Assembly: GCF_001652725.1 (NCBI RefSeq)
Contig: NZ_LWHJ01000029.1
Coordinates: 248,001-312,000 of the forward strand
DNA: 64,000 nucleotides
Source: Pedobacter psychrophilus
GTDB lineage: Bacteria > Bacteroidota > Bacteroidia > Sphingobacteriales > Sphingobacteriaceae
Reading direction: 5' to 3'
Shown here: positions 43,677 through 52,969 of the stretch, in pieces
Layout: the number at the start of each line of letters is the position of its first letter
Numbering within the stretch: position 1 is the stretch's first letter
Notes under the pieces: generated by a model
The model's input: only the letters and a program-made list of their open reading frames with translations
Databases searched by the model: none
What the model was told of the DNA's origin: nothing
Program-made: the position numbers and the translations under genes

Positions 43677-44162
43677 ATGAGATATGCAGAAGTAGTTTTT
43701 ATTATGTGTGGACTGCTATTCACAGCCACAACTTTTAGTCAAACCCAAAAAAAGAGCAAAATGACAACAGATCAAAAAAAGCATCTGGTTATAAGGTTCG
43801 TAGAACTTATGACAACAAAACAATCGGACAAGTTTGGAGAAATTATTTCACAGGATTATAAGCAGCATAATCCAATGGTAAAAAAAGGATTAGAGGGCAT
43901 TCAGGAAGGCTCGAAATGGTTTGAAAGTATTTTTCCAGATATTTCAGCACATATTGACGCAATTGTAGTAGAAGGAGACATCATAGTTGCTAGAATTTCT
44001 TGGTCAGGGACGCATAAAGCTGAACTTTTTGGAATTCCAGCCTCGAATGTAAAAGTAACTTGGACAGGGACCGATTGGTGGCGTATTGAAAATGGGAAAC
44101 TTGTGGAACATTGGGACGTGGTAGATTGGTCAAGCCTTATGCAACAAATTCAAACTAAATAA
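43677..44162 (+). CDS. Exported SnoaL-like ester cyclase family protein
   Basis: A 161-residue protein with an N-terminal signal (about residues 1-21, ending TTFSQ) and a SnoaL/NTF2-like domain: KHLVIRFVELMTTKQSDKFGEI, QDYKQHNP, GSKWFESIFPDISAHID and TWTGTDWWRIENGKLVEHWDV. SnoaL relatives include polyketide cyclases and many proteins of unknown function. The truncated SnoaL-like pseudogene starts 1 bp after its stop codon. Confidence 0.8.
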   Translation: MRYAEVVFIMCGLLFTATTFSQTQKKSKMTTDQKKHLVIRFVELMTTKQSDKFGEIISQDYKQHNPMVKKGLEGIQEGSKWFESIFPDISAHIDAIVVEGDIIVARISWSGTHKAELFGIPASNVKVTWTGTDWWRIENGKLVEHWDVVDWSSLMQQIQTK

Positions 44163-44163
44163 A

Positions 44164-44547
44164 ATGAAGGCTGAAATAGAATTAGTAAAAAAATTCTATG
44201 AGCACCTTGCAAACGGTGACAAAAAAGGTGCTTATAATTGTTTGTCGGACAACTTCGTTTTAACTCAAGCGAATTCACTTCCGTATGGTGGGAAATAAAT
44301 TGGCATAGATGGATTGAATGATTTTTTCAAAAAATTCTCTTTTTTTTGGAGAGAATTTAAAACGCTAAATACAGAGTATTATTCATCTGACAATAAAGTT
44401 TTTGCTATATCAAAAATTTATGGGACGATTTTTACAACAGACAAAACAATTGAGACAGAGATGATACAGATTTATATAATTAAGAATAATAGACTAATTT
44501 CTGCACAACCATTTTATTTTGACGCGAGTCTATTAACAGAGGAATAA
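44164..44547 (+). pseudogene. SnoaL/NTF2-like gene interrupted by one in-frame TAA
   Basis: From the ATG at 44164 the frame reads as a 127-residue NTF2/SnoaL-like protein: IELVKKFYEHLANGDKKGAY then CLSDNFVLTQANSLPYGGK, a TAA at 44296-44298, and then GIDGLNDFFKKFSFFWREF to the stop at 44547. The second half continues in the same frame with family-like content, so a single substitution (for example GAA to TAA) explains the break. The start lies 1 bp after the preceding gene's stop, which shows it was part of the same operon. Confidence 0.75.
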
Positions 44548-44747
44548 AAACGGCATATAAAAATGGGTTTAGTAAAGTTAGTCTAGTGAATCAAAATTTG
44601 CTTCCAGGCGTAGGAATTCGTTTCAGCATCTTACCGAAGAAAAATCCTATAACATAACTTATTTAAACTCATCGAATACACTCACAGAAAGTAAGTGTTA
44701 ATGCGAATATCCAAATCAGAAAAGTGTAGCACTAACTAAAGATCACT
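44548..44747. other. Short gene-free stretch
   Basis: No supported gene. One frame reads LLPGVGIRFSILPKKNP near 44600-44655, which vaguely resembles the last strand of an outer-membrane barrel, but it is too short to call. Confidence 0.3.
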
Positions 44748-44930
44748 TAATCAAATAAGTATTCATAGCATGTGCACTAATAGCGGTATCAGTTATTGTA
44801 CCGTCCATCCACATTTGAAAATCAATTGGCTTTTAGTTCTTATCTTTATTATCAGTATTTTGATTGTGCTTCGGTTCCAAGTGGACGAAATTCTAATTCC
44901 CAACCCACACAAAGCCCTTTTCATTAGATT
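44748..44930 (-). pseudogene. GH30 C-terminal remnant
   Basis: The - strand reads KPIDFQMWMDGTITDTAISA followed by HAMNTYLIK and a stop. This is nearly identical to the end of the intact GH30 protein at 46766-48241 (KIDFQMWMDGKITDTAISA). The DNA match covers about 95 bp at roughly 80 percent by eye. Upstream the similarity continues weakly in a shifted frame (NRSTIKILIIKIRTKS against NPDGEIVVVVMNNTKG) and then fades near 44930. It is the tail of a second, decayed GH30 copy in the same orientation. Confidence 0.75.
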
Positions 44931-45020
44931 CAACCATGTAGCTACAGTGCAAAGATTAGCAGTAACCGTATAAACACCCTAAAATTAGAAAAGCTGTTTG
45001 AAAACTTAAAAAGAAAAAAT

Positions 45021-45051
45021 TTGCAAATAAAAATAACAGTGTTATATTTGT
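45021..45051 (+). promoter_or_regulatory. Perfect Bacteroidota promoter with TetR-type operator
   Basis: TTTG (45021-45024), exactly 19 bp, then TATATTTG (45044-45051) match the TTTG-N19-TAnnTTTG consensus in every position. The palindrome ATAACA-G-TGTTAT (45034-45046) overlaps the -7 box, so a bound repressor would block the promoter. The TetR start codon follows 14-17 bp later. Confidence 0.75.
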
Positions 45052-45065
45052 AGCTCATTAACCAA

Positions 45066-45617
45066 GTGATGATGAAACTTAGTAGAGACGAAATTATTGA
45101 GAAAACAATTGTGTATGCCAACCAATACGGTTGGGCTAAGACATCTGTTAGAGAGATTTCTAAAGAAATTGGTTACAGCACTATTAAAATCTACTCTGAG
45201 TTTGGCGACAAAGACCAGCTATTGCAGGAGATACAAAAAAAAGGTTTTAGGTTGCTACGAGATGAGTATGTGATGGCAACTTTGTCCAAAGAAAATCCAG
45301 AAGAACAATTGATTGAAATTTGTTTAGCTCATTATCGTTTCGCTTTGAAACACTCAAGATATTACGAATTAATGTTTTCTCAAAATAATAGTTTATGCAA
45401 AAGTATTTCGCCCGAAATACTAACTCAAGCAGCCGAACCAGTTAAGAGTGTGATTGGAAAAATTGCGTCAAGTAAAAATATTGTACATTTTCTACATTGG
45501 TTTAGCTTAGTTCACGGTTTTTACGAAGTAGCTCATAAAAATCTTTCAAAAAAAGAAAAAGAAGCAGAGAAGGTATTGGAGGACATTATCCATAATTTCA
45601 TTAAAGGCATCAAATAG
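45066..45617 (+). CDS. TetR/AcrR-family transcriptional regulator
   Basis: A 183-residue repressor-type regulator. The N-terminal helix-turn-helix is EIIEKTIVYANQYGWAKTSV followed by REISKEIGYSTIKIYSEFGDKDQLL. The C-terminal domain (WHG-like, HFLHWFSLVHGFYEVAH) would bind an unknown ligand. It probably represses its own promoter and that of the quinone oxidoreductase gene 49 bp downstream, since the same ATAACAGTGT sequence precedes both. Confidence 0.9.
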   Translation: MMMKLSRDEIIEKTIVYANQYGWAKTSVREISKEIGYSTIKIYSEFGDKDQLLQEIQKKGFRLLRDEYVMATLSKENPEEQLIEICLAHYRFALKHSRYYELMFSQNNSLCKSISPEILTQAAEPVKSVIGKIASSKNIVHFLHWFSLVHGFYEVAHKNLSKKEKEAEKVLEDIIHNFIKGIK

Positions 45618-45635
45618 TTTTTTTTCTTTGAAAAT

Positions 45636-45648
45636 ATAACAGTGTAAT
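45636..45648 (+). promoter_or_regulatory. Second copy of the TetR operator half-site
   Basis: ATAACAGTGTAAT at 45636-45648 repeats the palindrome at 45034-45046 with one changed arm base. It lies 19 bp before the oxidoreductase ATG and 7 bp after a TTTG, so it probably controls a separate promoter for that gene. Confidence 0.5.
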
Positions 45649-45666
45649 AATTTAAAAAATGAAAAA

Positions 45667-46602
45667 ATGAAAGCAGTAATCATAAACAAGTATGGCTCAG
45701 CAGATGAGCTTAAAGTGGTAGAAATGCCAATTCCCTCTATTAAAGCTGACGAAGTTTTAGTAAAAAACTATTATACTACAGTCAATCCTTGGGATTACAA
45801 GGTAAGAAATGGGAGTATGAAATTTTTTACAGGAAACAAATTTCCTAAAATACTAGGCACAGAAAGTTCAGGTATCATAGAAGAAATAGGTACAAATATT
45901 CACTCATTTAAAAAGGGCGACAGAGTTATAGCCATAACAGGTATGAAGATTGGTAGCTATTCAGAATACATTGCCATTTCTGAAACAGCTATTGCTAAAC
46001 TTCCTGACAATGTAAGTTTTCAGCAAGGTGCAACCTTACCCGTAGTTGCGAGTACTGCCTATAATGCCTTACATCAATTAGGGAAGTTAAAAAAAGGAGA
46101 CGAGGTTTTAATTAATGGTGCTTATGGAGGTGTCGGGATTGCAGCCGTTCAATTAGCTAAATTAGCAGGAGCAAAAGTTACAGCAGTATGTGGCACAAAT
46201 AATATAGAGAATGTGAAAGCTTTGGGTGCAGATGTTATTATTGACTATACGAAGCAAGATATCTATATGCTTAACAAGCAATTCGACATTGTATTTGACA
46301 CTGTAAGTACTTTAGATATAAGTAAAACAAAAATAATAATAAAAAAGGGTGGAATTATGATTAATACACTTCCAACGCCAAAAGCTATGATAGCACAATT
46401 ACTATCTTACTTTGGTTCTAAAAAATTCAAAAGTTTTATGAATAAACCGTCTCCCGAAAACATTGAACTTTTAGCAAAACTAGTTGCTGAAAATAAATTG
46501 AAGGTTATATTTGACAAAGAATATAATCTTGATGAATTGCCTGAAGCACATAGATATAGTGAAACAGGAAAGGCAAAAGGAAAAATAATTATTAAGGTAT
46601 AA
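45667..46602 (+). CDS. NADP-dependent quinone oxidoreductase, zinc-less MDR family
   Basis: A 311-residue medium-chain reductase of the quinone oxidoreductase type. It shows the GroES-like start (VEMPIPSIKADEVLVKNYYTTVNPWDYKVRNG), LGTESSGIIEEIG, the hinge QQGATLPVVASTAYNAL and the nucleotide motif NGAYGGVGIAAVQLAK. Catalytic zinc ligands are absent, as expected for this subfamily. It probably reduces quinones or other electrophiles in the cytoplasm under TetR control. The gene and its regulator are flanked by the GH30 relic and the intact GH30 gene. Confidence 0.88.
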   Translation: MKAVIINKYGSADELKVVEMPIPSIKADEVLVKNYYTTVNPWDYKVRNGSMKFFTGNKFPKILGTESSGIIEEIGTNIHSFKKGDRVIAITGMKIGSYSEYIAISETAIAKLPDNVSFQQGATLPVVASTAYNALHQLGKLKKGDEVLINGAYGGVGIAAVQLAKLAGAKVTAVCGTNNIENVKALGADVIIDYTKQDIYMLNKQFDIVFDTVSTLDISKTKIIIKKGGIMINTLPTPKAMIAQLLSYFGSKKFKSFMNKPSPENIELLAKLVAENKLKVIFDKEYNLDELPEAHRYSETGKAKGKIIIKV

Positions 46603-46718
46603 ACGTGAACAAGGGCAGCAGCTAACAAGGGGGTTAGCAAAGTATGGAAGACGGAATAATCCCGAAGCTTTGTAAAAAGCTATTTTCAGACCCGCTTTTG
46701 TTTGAATTGATCTAGATT

Positions 46719-46757
46719 AACATCGTAAACTTAAAATCATATTAAGTTTACGATGTT
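46719..46757. terminator. Long perfect inverted repeat between convergent genes, probable terminator
   Basis: AACATCGTAAACTTAA and TTAAGTTTACGATGTT form a perfect 16-bp stem with a 7-nt loop. It lies between the + strand oxidoreductase and the - strand GH30 gene, 9 bp from the latter's stop codon. No clear T run follows, so termination may be weak or the hairpin may mainly protect the mRNA 3' ends. Confidence 0.6.
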
Positions 46758-46765
46758 CAATAAAA

Positions 46766-48241
46766 TCACTTAATCACATAAGTATTCATTGCATGCGCAC
46801 TAATTGCAGTATCCGTAATTTTCCCGTCCATCCACATCTGGAAATCTATTTTCCCTTTGGTATTGTTCATTACTACAACCACAATTTCGCCATCAGGGTT
46901 TAAAAATGCGGTGGTTTGCAACTGACTTCTGGTAGGCGAGGCAACAATTCTTTTAGCTCCGGGCTTTATAAACTTAGAGAAATGGCCTATGTAATAATAA
47001 GCATTGGTATAAATCAGTTCTTTCGTTTTTAAATTTGCGTGTATTGGTGCAAAACAATAATTTGCAACATGGTTTGGACCGCCCTTTTCATCTAATAAAA
47101 TGTTCCAATCTGTCCAAGCGGCGGTTCCGTTGTTAAAATCGTTAATCATAGCGTTACCGTATCTTTCTCCTAAAGACCAATTTTGTATGCTATCCAAATT
47201 AAATCTTTCTTGGCAGCCTTCGGTAAAAATTAACTCTTTATCTGGAAAAGCATCTTTGGTGTTTTTAACATTTTGGAAAAGCGGTTCGCTTTTTGTCCAA
47301 GTCTCGTACCAATGAAAACCAATTCCCCAAACGTATTTAGCAGCTTCTGGATCGTTTAAAATTACACTTGCTCTTTGGTAAACTAGGTCGCGGTTATGGT
47401 CCCAAGCAATTAATTTTTTATCTTTCATACCGCTTTTCCATAAAATAGGACCTAAAAAATTCTTAATAAAATCTCGTTCCTCTTCAGCAGTGTACACACA
47501 AGATTCCCATCTTTGCTTTGCCAATGGTTCGTTTTGTACGGTTAAACCCCAAATTGGCAAATTTCTTTTTTCATACTCGTTAATAAATTTCACATAATAA
47601 TTCGCCCAAGATTGCATGAATTCCGGTTTCAATTTACCGCCTTGCAAAACGTTGTTATTGTCTTTCATCCAAGCTGGTGGCGACCAAGGGCTGAAATAAA
47701 GTTTCATTTTCCCTTCGGAAGTTGCAAGTGCTTGTTGAATCATCGGAATTTTAAATTCCTCATCGTGGGCAACACTAAAAGAATTTAGCAGTTTATCATT
47801 TTCATCCACATAAACATAACTAGCGGACGAAAAATCGCAACTATTCATGTTCGTTCTGGTGATGGTGTAGCCAATTCCTTTGCTTGAGCTATAATAAGCA
47901 TCAATTAGTTCTTTTTGCTTTGCCAATGGGAGTTTTGCATAAACCTCTGCAGATGCATCAGTTATTGCTCCGCCAATACCTATAAATGTTTGAAAAGTTT
48001 GTTTTGGATTGATGATAATAGTAGGGACTAATTCAGAAGGTTGAGGATCGGGCCTAAAACTTAAATCTGCTGTTTTATTAAATGTTTTTGATTCGCCTTT
48101 AACGGTAGAATAAACCATGATTTTGGATGAAGCTGTTTTAGAATTTAACCCTAACTGACTTTTGCAGGAAACAATAATTATACTCAGCAATAAGGTAATT
48201 AAAAGAAAGCTAAGTAATTTATTTGCATTAATAATTTTCAT
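46766..48241 (-). CDS. GH30-family glycosidase lipoprotein (glucosylceramidase-like)
   Basis: A 491-residue lipoprotein (lipobox IVSC, Cys26) with a clan GH-A (beta/alpha)8 barrel. The acid/base Glu is Glu238 in GLTVQNEP and the nucleophile is Glu341 in LIFTEGCQE. FIGIGGAITDASAEV near residue 86 and YFSPWSPPAWMKDN near residue 182 are family-typical. A beta-sandwich domain ends the protein. GH30 enzymes cleave beta-1,6-glucan, beta-glucosides, xylan or fucosides; the substrate here is open. It is last in an operon with GH92 and GH5-like genes. Confidence 0.9.
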   Translation of the reverse strand: MKIINANKLLSFLLITLLLSIIIVSCKSQLGLNSKTASSKIMVYSTVKGESKTFNKTADLSFRPDPQPSELVPTIIINPKQTFQTFIGIGGAITDASAEVYAKLPLAKQKELIDAYYSSSKGIGYTITRTNMNSCDFSSASYVYVDENDKLLNSFSVAHDEEFKIPMIQQALATSEGKMKLYFSPWSPPAWMKDNNNVLQGGKLKPEFMQSWANYYVKFINEYEKRNLPIWGLTVQNEPLAKQRWESCVYTAEEERDFIKNFLGPILWKSGMKDKKLIAWDHNRDLVYQRASVILNDPEAAKYVWGIGFHWYETWTKSEPLFQNVKNTKDAFPDKELIFTEGCQERFNLDSIQNWSLGERYGNAMINDFNNGTAAWTDWNILLDEKGGPNHVANYCFAPIHANLKTKELIYTNAYYYIGHFSKFIKPGAKRIVASPTRSQLQTTAFLNPDGEIVVVVMNNTKGKIDFQMWMDGKITDTAISAHAMNTYVIK

Positions 48242-48309
48242 AATTGAGCTTAAAAGAAGGATTTTTGATTTTTTTTAATCGATGATTTTATAGTAAATAC
48301 GCTATTCAA

Positions 48310-50490
48310 TTACAAAGGATTTGGACCCATATTAAACTCAATGGTTCCGCCATTAGCAATCATTTCATGATTGATGATATAACTCTTACATTTCTTTCCA
48401 TTAATAATTACGCCTTGTATATAAATGTTTTTTGCTGATGCATTTGGAGCAGAAATATTTAAGGTAGCACCGTTACTTAAATGTAATTTCACCTCCTTAA
48501 ACAAAGGCCCAGTTAAGTAATAAATATCCTGACCAGCATTTGGAAAAAATCCCATGGCAGAAAAAATATACCACGAGCTCATTGCTCCACTATCATCATT
48601 GCCGGGGTTACCTTTTAAATTAAAAGATTTTTCCATCAATTGTTTAACCCAATAACTAGCTAAATCTGGTCGGTTTGCATAAATAAATTCATGCACTGCT
48701 AAAAAAGCGGGTTCGTTACTGTAATCAATCAAGCGGTTTTTAAAACCATAATTCAATTTTTCTGCAAACTTTTTCTTACCACCGTTTAGCTTCACCAGTT
48801 TATCTATTTGATGTGGAGCAAAAAACGAATAATTCCAAGATGAGCCTTCGTAAAAGTAATTTTTCCAAGAACCAGGGTAAGCTTTTAAATCGACTTCCTT
48901 AAAATTGCCATCTAAATCTTTTGGCATGATAAAACCTTTAAAACCATCGCTTTCCGCATTTTTATTCCAAAGGTTTATCCATTGCTGGCTTCTTTTTAAA
49001 TACTTTTGATAATCTTCTGTTTTTCCCATCTTTTGGGCTACTTGTGCTATACAAAAATCGTTATAAGCGTATTCTAAAGTGATGGAGACATTCATAATTC
49101 CAGATGGAATCCAGCCCAATTCTTTATACACTTTTTGGGTACTATCTTTTGTCCAGATATAACTTCCTAGCCTTTGCTCATCGGCATTATATTTTAAAAT
49201 CTCATAAGCTTTTACCCAGTCTACCCCTTTTACCCCTTTTAAATAAGCCTCGGCAATTACATTATCCACATTATTTCCGCCTTGCTCATTGTTCATATCG
49301 TTGCCATTTACAAAAGCATCTCGTACAACGCCAAATTTTTTAAACCTAGCAATAAAAGAATTCACAGTACCGGCAACTACCTCTTGATTAATGAGATTGT
49401 GTAAAGGATAAACCGTTCGCCAGGTATCCCAAATGGCAAAATGATCGTCCAACATAGGTACACCGTTAGCAAAATTTTTAGTGTCGTTTGTGCGGTTTCT
49501 TGGCATTAACTGAGAATGATAAAGTGCCGTATAAAAAATGGTTTTATCTTTTTCCTCACCGCCATCTACCTCAATTTTTTTTAAGGCATTGTTCCAAATT
49601 TCTTTAGCAGTAGATTTTGTTTTTTGATAATCGAAAGCAGGGATTTCATCGGCTAACCATGCTTTGGCTTGAGCTACGCTTTGATAAGATAAAGACACCT
49701 TCATGGTAATAATTTCATCTTCCTTGGTCGAGAAATTTAGGTATGCTCCTACTCTATCATTTTTTTGTTTTAAAGATTGAAAATCCGATTGCTTTTGAAT
49801 GTTGCCATTACTCCAAGTTCCTATAGCGTTTGGTTTTTTATCTACCTCGCAATAAAAATAAATGGTGTAGGCTCCACCACCAAAACCGCCAATATAAGTT
49901 CCATATCCCGATATTTTTTGATGAGAATCATCATCAAATTTAACTTCGCCAGCTAAAAAAGATCCTGTAATTCTGGTTTTAATATCTTGAGGAATATTGT
50001 GGGTAATATCTAGCAATAGGTTAGCTTCTTCCGACTTTGGGAATTGAAATTGATAAATTGCCGAATGGTAAGAGGGTGTTAATTTAACATCAATATCATA
50101 TCTGTTTAAAGTAACTGCATACTCAAAAGGAGTAGCTTTTTCGTTAGATTTTTCTGAATCATGTTCCTCCTCTCCTACAGCTAAACCTATTTGTGGAGAA
50201 AAAAATATTTGTCCGTTTGTACCCCAGCCTGTACCACTTTGTTGTATTTGTCCAAAACCTCTAATTGGTCTATCAGGATGGTAGCCATCATCCTCGCCAT
50301 CTTTAGTTTGTGGTCCCGGAGCTATAGAACCATGCGGAAGTTGCGGCCCAATAGCACAATTAGAAATTACATCTAATACACCTATTTTATTATCTACATA
50401 ATCAACAGGTTGCTTAGGTAATTTTTGACCAAAAGCTTGTCCAATAATTAAAGTAAAAACTATTGGGCTAAGCCAAGCAATCTTCCTCAT
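48310..50490 (-). CDS. Secreted GH92 alpha-mannosidase
   Basis: A 726-residue exported protein (signal about residues 1-21, ending GQAFGQ). GH92 enzymes are calcium-dependent exo-alpha-mannosidases. Family signatures are VDYVDNKIGVLD near residue 30, HGSIAPGPQTKDGEDDGYHP, IWDTWRTVYPLHNLI, EQGGNNVDNVIAEAYLKG and GNDDSGAMSSWYIFSAMGFF from about residue 630. Length and domain order are normal. It lies between the GH5-like gene (19 bp upstream) and the GH30 gene (68 bp downstream), suggesting joint breakdown of a mannose-containing glycan. Confidence 0.93.
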   Translation of the reverse strand: MRKIAWLSPIVFTLIIGQAFGQKLPKQPVDYVDNKIGVLDVISNCAIGPQLPHGSIAPGPQTKDGEDDGYHPDRPIRGFGQIQQSGTGWGTNGQIFFSPQIGLAVGEEEHDSEKSNEKATPFEYAVTLNRYDIDVKLTPSYHSAIYQFQFPKSEEANLLLDITHNIPQDIKTRITGSFLAGEVKFDDDSHQKISGYGTYIGGFGGGAYTIYFYCEVDKKPNAIGTWSNGNIQKQSDFQSLKQKNDRVGAYLNFSTKEDEIITMKVSLSYQSVAQAKAWLADEIPAFDYQKTKSTAKEIWNNALKKIEVDGGEEKDKTIFYTALYHSQLMPRNRTNDTKNFANGVPMLDDHFAIWDTWRTVYPLHNLINQEVVAGTVNSFIARFKKFGVVRDAFVNGNDMNNEQGGNNVDNVIAEAYLKGVKGVDWVKAYEILKYNADEQRLGSYIWTKDSTQKVYKELGWIPSGIMNVSITLEYAYNDFCIAQVAQKMGKTEDYQKYLKRSQQWINLWNKNAESDGFKGFIMPKDLDGNFKEVDLKAYPGSWKNYFYEGSSWNYSFFAPHQIDKLVKLNGGKKKFAEKLNYGFKNRLIDYSNEPAFLAVHEFIYANRPDLASYWVKQLMEKSFNLKGNPGNDDSGAMSSWYIFSAMGFFPNAGQDIYYLTGPLFKEVKLHLSNGATLNISAPNASAKNIYIQGVIINGKKCKSYIINHEMIANGGTIEFNMGPNPL

Positions 50491-50509
50491 CTTAATTTTA
50501 GGTTTGATA

Positions 50510-52516
50510 TTAACGTTTGCAAGTTAGTACCAAAGCATCGTTTCCGTTTATGCTAATTTTAGTTGCTTTTGGTGTTTCTCCGTATAAACTTCCAGAAATT
50601 TTCCATCCGTCTTTTAATTTCAGTTCAGTCTCCGTGTTTTTCGGGTTATAATTAATTAGAATTACAACTGCTTCGCTTTCGCTGATGTAATGCTCTGTAA
50701 TTCCCACTGAAGTATTTTCTTGCTGAATAATTCTATCCTTTATTATTGGCGCAGCTATCTTTTTATAAATTTTGTTGTATGGATAAGCACCATCATCAAA
50801 AGAACCTGCTTTGCTAATGGCATTCATTTCTAAAGGCAAGGTTAAAAAGTAAATTTTTCCTTTTCCGTAGTTAGATTCTATAAAAGCCGGATTTCCGTCT
50901 GGTTCTTTTCCTAAAATCAAATTGTTTTTAGAAATGATTTCGTATTTCCTTACGGCAGGCATCGCAAAATTCATTTGCTCCGTCATCAACTTAGTATTGG
51001 TAAACTGTAAATCGCCACTTCTTAGCGTATTGGTACTAATTTCTATACCTAATGGTTCTGTAAGGGTAGGTAAATAAGCATCGTCCATAGATAAATATAG
51101 GGCAGCACCATTTTTTACTTTTTCTAGTAATTTATACCAAAAACCTTTAAAAACAGGGTCAATTCCTTTTAAAGATGGTAGCATGTATAATTTAGCATCT
51201 TTTAATTCTTCGTTTGCTTTCTGAAACTCGAAATCGAAGCCAGCTTGTTTAGCTAAAATGAAACTTGAATAAGCTACAGGCCATTGATCTTGTCCTTCTG
51301 TAAGGATGCAAACAGCTTCTGCTTTACGGGTAGGTAAAGTTTTAAAGGGAAGTTTATCTATAAAAGAACTAAATTTTTTAAATTCTGCAAGCACAGGTTT
51401 TGGTGTACGGTCTTCTTTAATTAAACCTAATTCGCCTTCTACAGATGAATAATTATAAGGAGAGAAAGAAAAACTTAACTGATCATAAGCGCACCACCAC
51501 AATGTACCTTGGCATTCGTTTGCCCAATTAGAGAATAAAGCTGTTCTGGCAAAAGCTGCTTTTGTTGTCTCGCTTCCGGTCATTGGACCCATTACTCCGG
51601 TTTCTTCTAACAAGGCAGGTTTTCCTGATAAATCACTGTAAAGACGAGTTTCTGCAGCGCCATGTAATATGGTTCTCATGGTGTTTATCCCAGCTTGGCT
51701 GGCATAAGGAGTCCATAAAGAATAAGGATGGGTAGTTAACAAATCGGTTAATTCGCCTTGGTCTTTAATTCTCCACGCATCCCATTCACCTGCTTTTAAA
51801 CTGTGCATACCTGAAATTACAGGGCGAGTTTGATCTGCACTTCTGATGGCTCCTGAAATTACAGAAGACCACGCGTAAGCTTGATAAGAGTTATCTAACT
51901 TTTGCATCACATTACACTCGTTACCAAAATCCCAAGCAACAATAGATTCTTGGTCTTTAAATCGCTCAATAAAAGTGGTCACAAACTTTCGTTGCCACAT
52001 TAAAGATTCTGGATCGGTTAAAATATCTTTTCCCTCTAACGCTGGCGGAACATAAAGCTGACCGCTCATCCATCCGGTAATTAAACCTACTACCAATTTC
52101 AATTTATATTTTGATGCTAAAACAGTCATTTCTTTAAAATGACCCAATTGCTTTTCACTCATTCCATTTCTGCCAACACCTGTGGTGGGTAAAGGCATAT
52201 CATCACCTAAGCTTATAAATTTCAGTTTACCTTCATCGGCATAAACTCTATGAATGGGCTGAAAATCTGGCCAAAGAGGAAATACTCTCAATACTTTAAT
52301 CCCGTTTTCAGAAAGCTGTTTAAAATCTGCTTCCACAACATCGGCTTTCCAATCTCGCCACATGTGCGTACCCGCATGAGATGCCCAATAGTTACAACCT
52401 ATAGAAAATGTACCGGGTGTAGTTAGGATGTTTTTTTGAGCAAAAGCACTAAAGCTTGCGGATAAAAACAAAAAAGTTAAGGAAAAAATAAACTGAGGAA
52501 TTTTCTTAATATTCAT
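50510..52516 (-). CDS. Secreted GH5/GH42-like clan GH-A glycosidase
   Basis: A 668-residue exported protein (signal ending FSAFAQ, residue 27). The barrel begins with GTFSIGCNYWASHAGTHMWR. The acid/base Glu is Glu200 in WDFGNECN and the nucleophile is Glu304 or Glu305 in ALLEETGVMG, with THPYSLWTPY near residue 262. The C-terminal 270 residues resemble the trimerisation-type and beta-sandwich domains of GH42/GH5-like proteins. The family cannot be settled by eye; beta-mannanase or beta-galactosidase are possible. It heads the GH5-GH92-GH30 operon. Confidence 0.75.
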   Translation of the reverse strand: MNIKKIPQFIFSLTFLFLSASFSAFAQKNILTTPGTFSIGCNYWASHAGTHMWRDWKADVVEADFKQLSENGIKVLRVFPLWPDFQPIHRVYADEGKLKFISLGDDMPLPTTGVGRNGMSEKQLGHFKEMTVLASKYKLKLVVGLITGWMSGQLYVPPALEGKDILTDPESLMWQRKFVTTFIERFKDQESIVAWDFGNECNVMQKLDNSYQAYAWSSVISGAIRSADQTRPVISGMHSLKAGEWDAWRIKDQGELTDLLTTHPYSLWTPYASQAGINTMRTILHGAAETRLYSDLSGKPALLEETGVMGPMTGSETTKAAFARTALFSNWANECQGTLWWCAYDQLSFSFSPYNYSSVEGELGLIKEDRTPKPVLAEFKKFSSFIDKLPFKTLPTRKAEAVCILTEGQDQWPVAYSSFILAKQAGFDFEFQKANEELKDAKLYMLPSLKGIDPVFKGFWYKLLEKVKNGAALYLSMDDAYLPTLTEPLGIEISTNTLRSGDLQFTNTKLMTEQMNFAMPAVRKYEIISKNNLILGKEPDGNPAFIESNYGKGKIYFLTLPLEMNAISKAGSFDDGAYPYNKIYKKIAAPIIKDRIIQQENTSVGITEHYISESEAVVILINYNPKNTETELKLKDGWKISGSLYGETPKATKISINGNDALVLTCKR

Positions 52517-52969
52517 ACTGGTTGCTTAAGTTTTAATAAATAGATAACATTTATAAACTGCTTTAGGAGTATCGGAATTGTTAAAAAAGGGAAATTTAAT
52601 TTTGGTTGAAATTTAAAGGAGTTGTAATGATAAAAAAACTGAATTTAGTTTTAGTTAAAACATATTATGAATTTGATAATTCAATTGATAAAATAATGAT
52701 GAATAAATTCTAAAAATAAATGCGTTGCGTAGATAAATTTATAACTCAACTTAAAAAAGTAATTGTATGATATGGAAAGATAAGTTGTAAAGTAAACTGT
52801 GCATGAAAAATGTAACTAGTAAAGGTTTAAAACTTTACTAATACTGAATCGATGTCCTTTGTATAATATTGCACATTTATAGATTAAATAAATTTCAAAC
52901 TATAATACACCTACCTATAAATCTTCATTTTTTCTACTCTTATAAGGCTGAATGTTTGTATTATAATAT
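52517..52969. other. Divergent intergenic region
   Basis: This 453-bp stretch lies between the - strand GH operon and the + strand GMC pair. A weak match to the regulon motif stands at 52935-52966 on the + strand but ends only 3 bp before the start codon. No match was found facing the GH operon. Otherwise AT-rich with no supported gene. Confidence 0.45.

Noticed and set aside
44600-44660. Frame reading LLPGVGIRFSILPKKNP, like the end of an outer-membrane barrel protein.
   Set aside because: Too short, with no supporting sequence upstream in any frame.
44770-44973. A 67-codon open frame on the + strand.
   Set aside because: It is the antisense of the GH30 relic, which explains the sequence better.
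52935-52966. Possible eighth copy of the regulon motif (TACTCT, 13 bp, GTTTGTATTATAA) before the GMC subunit gene.
   Set aside because: The right half has one extra base, and the site ends only 3 bp before the start codon, unlike the 48-140 bp of the seven good sites. It may be chance.
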